Positions 13,024-21,806 of a DNA stretch of 64,000 bases are shown here, one piece after another; the stretch's first letter is position 1; each line of letters starts with the position of its first letter. The stretch spans positions 496,001 through 560,000 of the forward strand of contig CAYULD010000001.1 of NCBI GenBank assembly GCA_964445765.1, in the 5' to 3' direction. Source of the DNA: JANPLD01 sp964445765. GTDB lineage: Bacteria; Pseudomonadota; Alphaproteobacteria; Rickettsiales; UBA8987. The notes beneath the pieces were generated by a model. That model did no database searches. It saw nothing but the letters and a program-made list of their open reading frames with translations, and had not been told where the DNA came from. A program made the translations under genes and the position numbers.

Positions 13024-14978
13024 ATCCCTTCACCAATTTTGGATCTGGAATATTCTTCATCAACTGGTTTTACAAGGTTAGATTCTATATATTCCATTAA
13101 TTTTGCAACTGATTCATCAATAGAATTTTTAGAAGTATCTATAATTAAATCAGCATTTAGTGGCTCATCAAATTTATCATTTATACCTGTGAAATTTTTG
13201 ATTTCCCCAGCGATTGCCTTTTTGTATAAACCTTTGGGATCTCTCTTTTTGCAAGTTTCAACATCTGCTTTTATGTATATTGAATGATAAGCATCACCTG
13301 CTGCAACCCTTGCTTTATCCCTATCTTCTTTATATGGAGAAATAAAAGCGGTTATAACAATAACGCCAGCTTGAGCAAAAAGGGCGGCAACTTCACCAAC
13401 CCTACGGATATTCTCACTTCTGCCTTCTTTTGAAAAGTCTAAATCAGCGCTTAAGCCACCACGAATATTATCGCCATCAAGCACGAAAACTTGATAACCT
13501 TTTTCAAAAAGTTTTTGTTGTAATGCAAGTGCAATAGTTGTTTTGCCTGAGCCTGAAAGCCCACTAAACCACATCACGCCACCTTTATGACCATTAGCAA
13601 TCGCTCTACGAACTGGATCAATACGGGATTCAACTGGGTAAAGATTATCTGATTTTGGTTGAGATTTTGAGCGTTGATCAGCAAAGCCTTTTAAGTCAAT
13701 TATTCCACCGCCAACTGTGCGGTAATTTTCAACGATAACAAATCTGCCAGTTTTCGCATTACTTGCAAATTCATCAACACAAGCAAGCCCACGAATTCTA
13801 AAAACAATTTCAGCAACTGAATTTTTTTGCACTTCATCTTTTTTGCCAGTAAAACTTAAATCTTCAGTATCAACAACTCTTTCAATAGTCTTAACTTCCG
13901 CCTGATATTCAGAGGTATTAATTTTGATAAGATATTTTTTGCCTTCTTTAATTGGCTCATCACCAAGCCAAAAAATCTTGCCTCTAAAAATATTGGTTAG
14001 AACTGGGGCGTTTTCAAGGTGGCTAACCACTTGCCCTCGCTCTGTAAAAATTTGCTCAGATAAAGTTATGCCCACTGATTGCCCTGCAAAAGCCTGAGTA
14101 GCAGGCGTTTTGGTCGGTGGCCAAGTTTCTATAGAGTTAATTTTAACTTTGCGATTTGAAGGTGAAAACACAATATCATCACCCACTTTTAGAGATCCAG
14201 CCTCAATTCTGCCAGCAATTATACGCCTCTCATCAAATTTATAAACATCTTGCACAGGCAAGCGAAGTGGCAGGTTTTCAAGGTTTGGCTTTGGTGCAAA
14301 ACCATCTAACGCCTTAAGAATTGAAGGACCTTTATACCAAGCCATATTTTTAGAATTGCTTGTTATGTTATCCCCCTCACGGCCTGAAATTGGAATTATG
14401 AAAGTTGGCGTAACCCCAATTTCTGCCAAATATTCAGTATATTGCTTTTCAATTTCACGGAATTTTTCTTCAGAATATCCAACTAAATCCATTTTATTTA
14501 CTGCAACTGCAATCTGCGAAACACCTAGCAGAGAGAGCAAATAGCCGTGCCTGCGAGATTGTTCCTTCACGCCTTCTTTTGCATCAATTACAAGAATTGC
14601 CGCTTCAGAATTTGCCGCACCTGAAACCATATTTTTTAAGAATTCCTTATGACCGGGTGCATCAATAATTACATAATTTCTTTTTTCAGTCTTAAACCAT
14701 AATTGCGTTGTATCAATGGTTATACCTTGATCCCTCTCTGCCTGTAATGCATCAAGCAAGAAGCTATATTCAAAGGGCATACCCCTGCGAACGCAAGATG
14801 CTTTTATTTGCTCCACCTTTCCTTCTGGAAGGGAATCCGTATCATAAAATAAACGCCCAATAAGTGTAGATTTGCCGTGATCCACATGGCCGACAATAAC
14901 GATTTTTAGCTGCTCTTTACTTTCCATTGTTGATGGTTGATTGTTAATAGTTGCTATTTTTAAGTTTTGTTTGGTCAT
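13020..14978 (-). CDS. cysNC: Sulfate adenylyltransferase GTPase subunit fused to APS kinase (CysN/CysC)
   Basis: Two domains: an EF-Tu-like GTPase (GHVDHGKST at 30-38, DAPGHKEF, NKMD) and a C-terminal APS kinase (P-loop GLSGSGKTT at 473-481, DGDNIRGGL). Together with CysD the first domain makes APS from sulfate and ATP; the second phosphorylates APS to PAPS. No cysD is in the window. The start at 14978 overlaps the upstream stop as ATGA. Residues 7-17 (KIATINNQPST) are coded by a dispersed word repeat, and family homology begins near Met18 (14927), so the true start is uncertain. Confidence 0.93.
   Translation of the reverse strand: MTKQNLKIATINNQPSTMESKEQLKIVIVGHVDHGKSTLIGRLFYDTDSLPEGKVEQIKASCVRRGMPFEYSFLLDALQAERDQGITIDTTQLWFKTEKRNYVIIDAPGHKEFLKNMVSGAANSEAAILVIDAKEGVKEQSRRHGYLLSLLGVSQIAVAVNKMDLVGYSEEKFREIEKQYTEYLAEIGVTPTFIIPISGREGDNITSNSKNMAWYKGPSILKALDGFAPKPNLENLPLRLPVQDVYKFDERRIIAGRIEAGSLKVGDDIVFSPSNRKVKINSIETWPPTKTPATQAFAGQSVGITLSEQIFTERGQVVSHLENAPVLTNIFRGKIFWLGDEPIKEGKKYLIKINTSEYQAEVKTIERVVDTEDLSFTGKKDEVQKNSVAEIVFRIRGLACVDEFASNAKTGRFVIVENYRTVGGGIIDLKGFADQRSKSQPKSDNLYPVESRIDPVRRAIANGHKGGVMWFSGLSGSGKTTIALALQQKLFEKGYQVFVLDGDNIRGGLSADLDFSKEGRSENIRRVGEVAALFAQAGVIVITAFISPYKEDRDKARVAAGDAYHSIYIKADVETCKKRDPKGLYKKAIAGEIKNFTGINDKFDEPLNADLIIDTSKNSIDESVAKLMEYIESNLVKPVDEEYSRSKIGEGI
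14928..14953. repeat. Degenerate word repeat at the cysN/C start (GTTGATGGTTGATTG)
   Basis: TTGTTGATGGTTGATTGTTA then ATAG; same words as inside thiC (7542-7575) and, inverted, in pdhC. Confidence 0.7.
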
Positions 14979-15346
14979 AGTTGTTTACTATCTATATTAT
15001 TAGTTTTAGCCCTTTCTAATGCTAAATCAAAATTAAAGGAATAAAAATTTTTTATTAGATTTATATTTTCCTCAGAAATTCCTACTGAATAATTATTTAT
15101 ATTATCTGAAAAATGTGAGTTTATAACATCTGTAATGCTAGCTTTTGAAAAATTGTTATTTTCAATTAATTCTATTTTTTTAGAAATTTCTTTGCAAATT
15201 TTTCTCAATTTAACTTGGCTATCTAAATTAAAGTAACTCGCAATTTTTGAGTTAATATTTCTTTTGAAAAAATCAATTTGATTTCCTTCTAACATAGATT
15301 TTTTAGTTTTCTCTAAAATCGGTGGAGAAGTTATTAAATTTCCCAT
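14975..15346 (-). CDS. Hypothetical protein (123 aa), coupled to cysN/C
   Basis: Not recognised. 123 residues, mainly helical, rich in Lys, Asn, Ile and Ser, without signal peptide, membrane segment or metal motif. Its TGA overlaps the cysN/C ATG in an ATGA junction, so the two are probably translated together. In most bacteria cysD occupies this place; this protein is far shorter than CysD (~300 residues) and shows none of its PP-loop motif SGGKDS. A role beside sulfate activation is suggested only by position. Confidence 0.6.
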   Translation of the reverse strand: MGNLITSPPILEKTKKSMLEGNQIDFFKRNINSKIASYFNLDSQVKLRKICKEISKKIELIENNNFSKASITDVINSHFSDNINNYSVGISEENINLIKNFYSFNFDLALERAKTNNIDSKQL

Positions 15347-15458
15347 AATACAAGTGATAAGGCTTATTTTTAGACTACTATTCTAGTGTTTTGAAAGAAA
15401 AAAGCTAGTTTTTCTTGGAAAAATTACATTCTTGTTTTTTTTATAAAAATCTTGTTTA

Positions 15459-15490
15459 ACAGAGTTCTAATAACTGAACTCTAAAAACTG
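15459..15490. repeat. Degenerate word repeat upstream of pdhC
   Basis: Words AGAGTTCTAATAACTG and AACTCTAAAAACTGAA form a partly inverted, low-complexity run just before the pdhC ATG, in the style of the other word repeats. Confidence 0.45.
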
Positions 15491-15495
15491 AAATT

Positions 15496-16794
15496 ATGCC
15501 TAAAGAAATTTTAATGCCAGCACTTTCCCCAACTATGACAGAAGGAAATCTTGCCAAATGGACGAAGAAAGAGGGGGATAAAATCAAGGCTGGTGATGTT
15601 ATAGCTGAAATTGAAACCGATAAAGCAACTATGGAGGTTGAAGCCGTTGATGAAGGCACGCTTGGCAAAATAATCATTCCACAAGGCACTAACCAAGTGA
15701 AAGTAAATCAAGTTATCGCACTTATTTTGGAAGATGGCGAAGATAAAAAAGCCCTTGATAGCTATCAAATCAAGCAACCTGAAGCTGCGAAAAAAGAAGA
15801 AGTTGCTAACCAGAATTCTAGTGGCAGTGCCAGTGGCAGTAAAGTTCCGAGTATTGCTCCGCAAGTTACATCTGCCCCCAGAATTGCCCCACAAATAACA
15901 CCATCAACTATTAACCATCAACTATCAGCCAACACAAAAGCTAGCCCACTTGCTAAAAAAGTGGCACAAAATAGCGGTGTTGATCTTTCTACAGTTAAAG
16001 GCACTGGCCCTAAAGGTAGGGTTGTAAAAGCTGATATTGAGGAGTTTTTAGCAACTGGCTCAGGCTCAAATGTTATTCGCAGAAATCCGGTTCCATTTGA
16101 AAGTTTTCCAAATTCAAATATCCGCCAAGTGATAGCTCGCAGATTACTTGAATCCAAACAGCAAGTTCCGCATTTTTATCTAACTATTGATTGCGATGTT
16201 GATAATCTGCTTGAAACTCGTCGCCAGATTAATGACCTCGCCCCTGTTTCAGAAGATGGCAAACCGCTTTATAAAATTTCCGTAAATGACCTTGTTATCA
16301 AGGCTTCTGCCCTTGCAATGCGTGATGTTCCAGCTTCCAACGCAAGCTGGTATGATGATGCGATTGTACAATATAATAATGTGGATATTTCTGTTGCGGT
16401 AGCAACTGATGGCGGTTTGATAACGCCAATTATCTTCAATGCAGATCAAAAATCTGTAATCGCAATTTCAAATGAAATGAAAGTTTTGGCGAAAAAAGCT
16501 CGTGAAAACAAGTTGAAGCCTGAGGAATTCCAAGGTGGTGGATTTTCAATTTCGAATCTTGGCATGTATGGCATTAAAACTTTCTCAGCAATCATAAACC
16601 CACCGCAATCTTGTATTTTAGCGGTTGGCACAAGTGAGGAAAAGCCAGTTGTAAAAAATGGCCAGATAAAAACTGCAAATATTATGAGCGTTACTCTTTC
16701 CGTAGATCACCGCTCGGTTGATGGTTCAGTTGGCGCAGAATTCCTACAAGCCTTCAAGAAATATATTGAAAACCCAGCAGGGCTTTTGGTTTAA
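15496..16794 (+). CDS. pdhC: Pyruvate dehydrogenase E2 (dihydrolipoamide acetyltransferase)
   Basis: Core of the pyruvate dehydrogenase complex, moving acetyl groups from lipoyl-lysine to CoA. One lipoyl domain (1-80) with the modified Lys43 in ETDKATMEVEA, a peripheral-subunit binding domain at ~149-185 (SPLAKKVAQ...GPKGRVVKADIEEFL), and a catalytic domain ending with DHRSVDG, His405 and Asp409. The linker between the first two domains (~105-148) contains repeated GSASGS and PSTINHQLS stretches coded by dispersed DNA words. E1 and E3 genes are not adjacent. A hairpin terminator follows at 16805. Confidence 0.95.
   Translation: MPKEILMPALSPTMTEGNLAKWTKKEGDKIKAGDVIAEIETDKATMEVEAVDEGTLGKIIIPQGTNQVKVNQVIALILEDGEDKKALDSYQIKQPEAAKKEEVANQNSSGSASGSKVPSIAPQVTSAPRIAPQITPSTINHQLSANTKASPLAKKVAQNSGVDLSTVKGTGPKGRVVKADIEEFLATGSGSNVIRRNPVPFESFPNSNIRQVIARRLLESKQQVPHFYLTIDCDVDNLLETRRQINDLAPVSEDGKPLYKISVNDLVIKASALAMRDVPASNASWYDDAIVQYNNVDISVAVATDGGLITPIIFNADQKSVIAISNEMKVLAKKARENKLKPEEFQGGGFSISNLGMYGIKTFSAIINPPQSCILAVGTSEEKPVVKNGQIKTANIMSVTLSVDHRSVDGSVGAEFLQAFKKYIENPAGLLV
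15820..15930. repeat. Degenerate word repeats in the pdhC linker
   Basis: AGTGGCAGTGCCAGTGGCAG (from ~15820) and CCATCAACTATTAACCATCA (15901-15920) with more following. The second is the reverse complement type of the words at 7542 and 14928. Confidence 0.6.
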
Positions 16795-16804
16795 ATTTTA
16801 TCAG

Positions 16805-16831
16805 AGGTGTGGAACATTAAAAACCACACCT
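16805..16831. terminator. Hairpin terminator between pdhC and the bufferin gene
   Basis: AGGTGTGG and CCACACCT (8-bp perfect arms) separated by an A-rich loop, followed by a T-rich stretch. Lies between the two convergent stop codons and could serve both strands. Confidence 0.65.
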
Positions 16832-16834
16832 ACT

Positions 16835-17116
16835 TTATATTTTATTAATAGCTTTAGGGGCTTCGGTTTTGCCACCTTCTTTGGTGCATTCTTCAGCATT
16901 ATTTGCAAATTTCCACTCATTAGGGTCATTATCAATTTTTGCAACCCCCGCACAAGAATGAGAACCATCTGCAGAAGCACAATCATTTTTACCAGCTTTT
17001 GCAATGCCGTAACATTTAACTTTGCCTTCAAAGCCTTTCATATCCATTGCAAATGAATTATTACTAGATGAAGTTGCAATTAAACCAATTATGGTTGATG
17101 CTAAAATTTTATTCAT
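16835..17116 (-). CDS. Bufferin-type precursor peptide (DUF2282, BufA-like)
   Basis: 93 residues: Sec signal peptide (cut after SFA, near residue 23), then a Cys-containing core with KCYGIAKAGKNDCASADG, HSCAGVAKIDNDPNEW and ECTKEGG. Four cysteines (35, 46, 55, 77). This is the DUF2282 pattern; recently described members (bufferins) are copper-related periplasmic peptides whose cysteines are modified by a DUF692/MNIO enzyme with a DUF2063 partner. Neither partner is nearby, so the gene looks orphaned. Family call is strong; the modification is inferred. Confidence 0.82.
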   Translation of the reverse strand: MNKILASTIIGLIATSSSNNSFAMDMKGFEGKVKCYGIAKAGKNDCASADGSHSCAGVAKIDNDPNEWKFANNAEECTKEGGKTEAPKAINKI

Positions 17117-17145
17117 AAAAACTCTTTTGATTATTTAATTAAAAT

Positions 17146-17799
17146 CTAAATTTTTTGCCCAGTTTTTTGCCAATCTTCAAGAAATTTTTGAAGCCCTGCA
17201 TCAGTTAATGGGTGCTTGAATAATTGCTTGATAGTTGCAGGCGGAACTGTGCAAACATCCGCACCTATTCTTGCCGCATCTAAAATATGAACTGGGTGGC
17301 GAACAGATGCAACTAAAATTTGAGTTTCATAGCCATAATTATCATAAATTATTCTAATATCTTCAATTAATTGCATACCATCAAAACCTACATCATCGTG
17401 CCTACCAACAAAAGGTGATATATAAGTTGCACCAGCCTTAGCCGCAAGCAATGCTTGAACTGCTGAAAAACAAAGCGTAACATTAGTTTTTATATTCTCA
17501 CTAGAAAATGTTTTGCAAGCCTTTAGGCCTTCTTCAGTAAGCGGGAGCTTTACAACAACATTATCAGCTATTTTTGCAAGTTTTCTGCCTTCTTCAACCA
17601 TTCCATTATATCCAGTTGAAACTACTTCAGCACTAACTGGAAGGTTAGGCAAAAGCGTGCATATTTCTTTAATAACTTCTAAAAAATCACGCCCAGATTT
17701 AAGAATTAAACTTGGGTTAGTTGTTACCCCATCAAGCATACCATAACTTTTTAAGGCTTTTATTTCTGCAACATCTGCGGTATCAACAAAGAATTTCAT
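17146..17799 (-). CDS. Fructose-6-phosphate aldolase/transaldolase, small TalC/Fsa type
   Basis: 217 residues, the short transaldolase class. MKFFVDTADVAEIKAL at the start, DGVTTNPSLI, the Schiff-base lysine in NVVVKLPLTEEGLK, TNVTLCFS, and SPFVGRHDD are all present. Members act either as transaldolase in the pentose phosphate pathway or as fructose-6-phosphate aldolase; sequence does not separate them safely. In organisms without a full-length Tal this gene usually supplies transaldolase activity. Starts 29 bases before (downstream side) the bufferin gene on the same strand. Confidence 0.92.
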   Translation of the reverse strand: MKFFVDTADVAEIKALKSYGMLDGVTTNPSLILKSGRDFLEVIKEICTLLPNLPVSAEVVSTGYNGMVEEGRKLAKIADNVVVKLPLTEEGLKACKTFSSENIKTNVTLCFSAVQALLAAKAGATYISPFVGRHDDVGFDGMQLIEDIRIIYDNYGYETQILVASVRHPVHILDAARIGADVCTVPPATIKQLFKHPLTDAGLQKFLEDWQKTGQKI

Positions 17800-17878
17800 A
17801 AGATTTAGGTTTAAGTTAATTTACTAAAAAAATTTTATAGGCTATTAGATTAACTTTGTTAATAAAAAAATTTTACTT

Positions 17879-18010
17879 ATGAAAAAAATTTTTATTTTAA
17901 GTTTAGTAATTATTCTTGGAAGTTTAGCTGGTGCTTGCAACACCATCAAGGGCATTGGACAAGATATAGAAGGCGCTGGAAAAAGCTTGCAAAGAACTTC
18001 AGACTACTAG
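17879..18010 (+). CDS. Entericidin-like small lipoprotein
   Basis: A 43-residue gene. MKKIFILSLVIILGSLAGAC is a lipoprotein signal with lipobox LAGAC (Cys20), followed by NTIKGIGQDIEGAGKSLQRT, the entericidin A/B pattern. Entericidins are small outer-membrane-associated lipoproteins; EcnA/EcnB in Escherichia coli were described as an antidote/toxin-type pair. Only one is seen here. It stands alone between the convergent transaldolase start region and mreC, 16 bases before the mreC GTG, so co-transcription with the mre genes is possible. Confidence 0.85.
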   Translation: MKKIFILSLVIILGSLAGACNTIKGIGQDIEGAGKSLQRTSDY

Positions 18011-18026
18011 AAGGAATTTATAATTT

Positions 18027-18860
18027 GTGTTTTATCAGGTTAAAAGATCATATTCTAACCGGCTTTTATTAATAAAGCAGGTTGCTTTGCTGATTTCTAA
18101 AATTTCTTTATTTTTATTACTCTTAATAGCATTAATTTTATTTTTAGTTAATCGTTTTAACCCCAAATCCCTTGAAGATTTTAGAGTTGATATTTCAAAA
18201 GCTGTTAACCCTATTTCAATGTATTTTGAGAGAATTGCTGATAATGTTTCATTAGTATTTGAGCAGATAGATAATGTTATCCACGCCAATACATACTCAA
18301 AGCAATTAAGAGAAGTTAAAAATGAAAATTTTAGAATAAAACTTCAATATAATTTAATGCAAGAAGAAAACACTAAGCTAAAGAATTTATTAAAATTTAT
18401 TCCAGATTATAAAAGAGAAATTTTTACCGCTAAAATTATTTCTAAAGCACCGGGGCCTTTTGTTAAATCTGCCTTTATAAAATCTTCGGCAGTTTCTAAC
18501 CTTGAAAAAGATAATGTTGTTATGAATGATGATGGCCTTGTTGGGCAGATTGAATCAGTTTCAGGGGATATAGCAAGCGTTATTCTTATTACAGATAGAA
18601 GATCTAACATTCCAGTTAAAGCAAAAAACTCAGGTAAAAGGGCAATTTTAGAAGGTAATGGAACAAATATTACTGAGCTTGGCTATTTGGTTTCTACTAA
18701 AAATCTTTCTATTGGTGAGGAGATTTTAACCTCTGGCGATGGCGGAATATTTCCCTCAGATATTCCAGTTGGATATATTGAGAAAATTGAGAATGATAGA
18801 GTTTATGTTGCAACTTACGCTGATATGGAAAGCCTAGACTATGTTTTCATACTTAAATAG
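18027..18860 (+). CDS. mreC: Rod-shape protein MreC
   Basis: Bitopic inner-membrane protein that organises the elongation machinery with MreB, MreD and PBP2. Membrane segment at ~22-43, coiled coil at ~85-120 (QLREVKNENFRIKLQYNLMQ), then the periplasmic beta domains with GLVGQIESV, VILITDRRSNIPV and ILTSGDGGIFPSDIPVG. Starts with GTG at 18027; no nearer ATG precedes the membrane helix. Its end overlaps the mreD start by 20 bases. mreB, which usually comes first, is not here. Confidence 0.93.
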   Translation: MFYQVKRSYSNRLLLIKQVALLISKISLFLLLLIALILFLVNRFNPKSLEDFRVDISKAVNPISMYFERIADNVSLVFEQIDNVIHANTYSKQLREVKNENFRIKLQYNLMQEENTKLKNLLKFIPDYKREIFTAKIISKAPGPFVKSAFIKSSAVSNLEKDNVVMNDDGLVGQIESVSGDIASVILITDRRSNIPVKAKNSGKRAILEGNGTNITELGYLVSTKNLSIGEEILTSGDGGIFPSDIPVGYIEKIENDRVYVATYADMESLDYVFILK

Positions 18861-19347
18861 ATTACTTGAGCTTATACCTTTTGCATCAAGCATATTTTTT
18901 ATAACATTATTTGCTATATCTGATGGTGGTATTTTTCATCACTCATTTAGGCCAGCAATTAGTGCAATATTCGTATTCTACTGGTTTTTTGCAAATATTG
19001 GATTAATGGGAACTTTAACAATATTTATTATTGGAATATATTCTGACGCTATGTATTTAAGCCCACTTGGAATTGAATCATTTAGCTTATTGGTTGCATA
19101 TTATATTACAAGAGGGCAAAAAGAACTTTGCACAAAATATGGCTTTTTAGCTTTTTGGATATTTTTTGGATATTTTTTACTAATATTCTTTACTTTCAAA
19201 GCAATTTTAATGGCGATTTTCTTTAGCTCATTAAATTTTAATAATATTATTTTATCTCAATATTTATTTACTTTTTTTCTATATCCAATAATTCACTATA
19301 TATTTAGCTTTTTCAAACTTAAGAAAATAACTTTTATTAGAATATAA
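18841..19347 (+). CDS. mreD: Rod-shape protein MreD
   Basis: 168-residue inner-membrane protein with about five hydrophobic segments. Recognised from size, topology, the PLGIESFSLLVAYY stretch and its place between mreC and the PBP2 gene. It overlaps mreC by 20 bases and is followed 5 bases later by mrdA. MreD activates the elongation complex; no catalytic residues are expected. Confidence 0.88.
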   Translation: MFSYLNRLLELIPFASSIFFITLFAISDGGIFHHSFRPAISAIFVFYWFFANIGLMGTLTIFIIGIYSDAMYLSPLGIESFSLLVAYYITRGQKELCTKYGFLAFWIFFGYFLLIFFTFKAILMAIFFSSLNFNNIILSQYLFTFFLYPIIHYIFSFFKLKKITFIRI

Positions 19348-19352
19348 ATAAA

Positions 19353-21179
19353 ATGTTTAACCCAACAGCAGAGAAATCAAAATTAATATCAAGAAGGTCT
19401 CTAATTCTCTCTGCGGGAAAGCTTGCCGCACTATCTTTACTTGGTGCTAGAATGTATCACTTGCAAATTGTTGAAGGTGCAAAATATAGAAATCTAGCCG
19501 AAGGCAATAGAATTAAACTTGTTCCAGTAATTCCTAGAAGGGGGTTAATTAAAGATAGAAATGATCAAATAATTGCTGAAGGTATCTCTCGTTATCAGCT
19601 TGTTTATAGCCCGCAGAGGGGTAAGAACCCTAAAGATAATTTATTAAAAATTGCAAAATTAATTGATTTACCAAAAGATAAATTAGATGAATTACTTAAT
19701 GCTTTAGAAAGCAAAAATACTAGGTTTCCTTTAGTTATTGAGAATTTTTTATCTTGGGAAAATATTGCTCGTGTAAAAGTTAGGGAGAGAGATCTTCCAG
19801 AATTTAAGGTCAATTTTATTGAATCAAGATATTACCCCTATCAAAATATTACTTCTCACTTAACTGGATATGTTGGAATTGTAAGCAAGATAGAGCAAGA
19901 AAATAAATCTAATATTGAAAAATATGGTGAGCTTCTAAAAGAGCAAAATTTTCGTATTGGTAAAACTGGTATAGAACTCTCAATGCAAGATAAACTGGCT
20001 GGCAAAGCTGGTGTTACCGAAGTTGAAGTTGATTCAAGAGGGCGAGCCATTAGAGAGATTTCTTATAAACAAGATGAGCGAGGAAATGACCTAAAACTAA
20101 CCATTGATATGGATTTGCAAACTTATTTGCACTCCATATTAAAAGGTAAAGGTGGCTTGGCTGGTGAAGGGGCTTCTGCGGTTTTAATTGATGTTGAATC
20201 AGGCGACATAATGGCAATTTGTTCAGTGCCTGATTATAATGCAAATTCTTTCATCAAGGGCATTAACCCTAATGACTTAAAAAACCTATACTCAAACCCT
20301 GATAAACCTTTTATAAATAAAGCAATTTCAAAAACTTATCCGGCTGGTTCAACTTTCAAAACAATTGTTGCAACTGCCGCCTTAAATGAAGGGGTTATTG
20401 ATAGAAACACCAGTATTTATTGCCAAGGGCATTTATATTTTGGTGGCAGAAGATTTCACTGCTGGAAGGAAGAAGGGCACGGCTCTTTAAGCGTTGAAGG
20501 CGCACTTGAACAATCTTGCAATGTGTTTTTCTATGAAGTTGCCAGATTACTTGGCATACAAAAAATTGCAGATTACGCTAGAAAACTCGGGCTTGGTAAC
20601 CTTACTGGAATTGAACTTCCATATGAAGAAGCAGGCATTATACCTGACCCTGCTTGGAAAAGAAAAACATTAAAACAACCTTGGTATGAAGGTGAAACCC
20701 TAAATACCGGTATAGGGCAAGGCTATGTTGAAGTTACGCCGTTACAACTTGCTTTAGCAGCCGCAAGAATAGCAACTGGAAAGAATGTTGAAGCAAGAAT
20801 TTCCCTACCAGATGGCAAACCAACCAGAAGGGTTTTTAGCAATATACAAGGGCTTTCATCACAAAAATTAGCGATTGTTCAAAGTGGAATGAATATGGTT
20901 ATTAATGGTAGCGCTGGAACTGCAAGAGCATCAAAAATTCTTGATAGCATATATAGCTTCGCTGGCAAAACTGGCTCAGCACAATATAAAGCTATTGATA
21001 GAAATATTAAAATAAAAAGGGATATTGATACACACTCCTTATTTATGGGCTATGGCCCTGTAAATAGGCCAAGATTTGCGGTTGGTGTAATTGTTGAATT
21101 TGGCGGAGGTGGCTCTAAAACTGCCGCACCTATTGCTAGAGATATTCTAAATTTTGCCTTCCAAAAATATCTTGGCTGA
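19353..21179 (+). CDS. mrdA: Elongation transpeptidase PBP2 (MrdA)
   Basis: Cross-links lateral-wall peptidoglycan. N-terminal anchor at ~18-35, dimer domain with PRRGLIKDRND, transpeptidase domain with active-site STFK at 333-336 (Ser333), SCN in QSCNVFF, and KTG in FAGKTGSAQ. 608 residues is normal. The mreC-mreD-mrdA order is the classical elongasome operon; rodA does not follow and recR takes its place. Together with ftsI this indicates a working peptidoglycan system. Confidence 0.95.
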   Translation: MFNPTAEKSKLISRRSLILSAGKLAALSLLGARMYHLQIVEGAKYRNLAEGNRIKLVPVIPRRGLIKDRNDQIIAEGISRYQLVYSPQRGKNPKDNLLKIAKLIDLPKDKLDELLNALESKNTRFPLVIENFLSWENIARVKVRERDLPEFKVNFIESRYYPYQNITSHLTGYVGIVSKIEQENKSNIEKYGELLKEQNFRIGKTGIELSMQDKLAGKAGVTEVEVDSRGRAIREISYKQDERGNDLKLTIDMDLQTYLHSILKGKGGLAGEGASAVLIDVESGDIMAICSVPDYNANSFIKGINPNDLKNLYSNPDKPFINKAISKTYPAGSTFKTIVATAALNEGVIDRNTSIYCQGHLYFGGRRFHCWKEEGHGSLSVEGALEQSCNVFFYEVARLLGIQKIADYARKLGLGNLTGIELPYEEAGIIPDPAWKRKTLKQPWYEGETLNTGIGQGYVEVTPLQLALAAARIATGKNVEARISLPDGKPTRRVFSNIQGLSSQKLAIVQSGMNMVINGSAGTARASKILDSIYSFAGKTGSAQYKAIDRNIKIKRDIDTHSLFMGYGPVNRPRFAVGVIVEFGGGGSKTAAPIARDILNFAFQKYLG

Positions 21180-21195
21180 AATAATCTGTAAAAAA

Positions 21196-21786
21196 ATGAC
21201 TTCACCCCTAGAAAATTTAATTAATCTTATCTCTAAATTGCCAAGTTTAGGCAAGAGATCCGCCACTAGAATAACTCTGCACTTACTTAAGAATGGAGAA
21301 AAATTAATGCAACCCTTAGCAAATGCAATTCTAGAAGCTGAAAAATCTATAAAAACTTGCGAAATTTGCGGAAATTTTGATATAATCTCCCCCTGCTCTA
21401 TTTGCATTGATGAAAAGCGGGATAAATCAATCATAATGGTTTTAGAAGATGTTTCAGATTTATGGGCAATAAATCGTGGCAGAATTTATAATGGGGTTTT
21501 TCATATTTTAGGTGGGGCACTTTCTGCTATGGATGGCGTGGGGCCAGACAAACTAAATATCGCAAGCCTTCTTTCAAAAGTTAGCACTGGTGAGGTTAAA
21601 GAAATTATTCTTGCTACAAACGCAACTATGGAAGGGCAAACAACCGCCCATTATTTAAGCCAAAGGCTTCAAGAATATAATATTAAGATTACTAGGCTTG
21701 CACAAGGCGTTCCGCTCGGTGGTGAAATTGAATATCTTGACGAAGGGACATTAATAACCGCCCTAAATTCAAGAAGAGATTTTTAA
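21196..21786 (+). CDS. recR: Recombination protein RecR
   Basis: Works with RecO and RecF to load RecA at gaps. 196 residues from ATG 21196: helix-hairpin-helix region LPSLGKRSATRITLHLL, four-Cys zinc motif CEICGNFDIISPCSIC, Toprim domain (IIMVLEDVSDLWAIN) and the C-terminal TRLAQGVPLGGEIEYLDEGT. An in-frame ATG at 21154 lies inside mrdA and adds residues without homology; the 21196 start leaves a 16-base gap after mrdA. Confidence 0.95.
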   Translation: MTSPLENLINLISKLPSLGKRSATRITLHLLKNGEKLMQPLANAILEAEKSIKTCEICGNFDIISPCSICIDEKRDKSIIMVLEDVSDLWAINRGRIYNGVFHILGGALSAMDGVGPDKLNIASLLSKVSTGEVKEIILATNATMEGQTTAHYLSQRLQEYNIKITRLAQGVPLGGEIEYLDEGTLITALNSRRDF

Positions 21787-21806
21787 TTAAGCTCCAATTT
21801 TTATAG

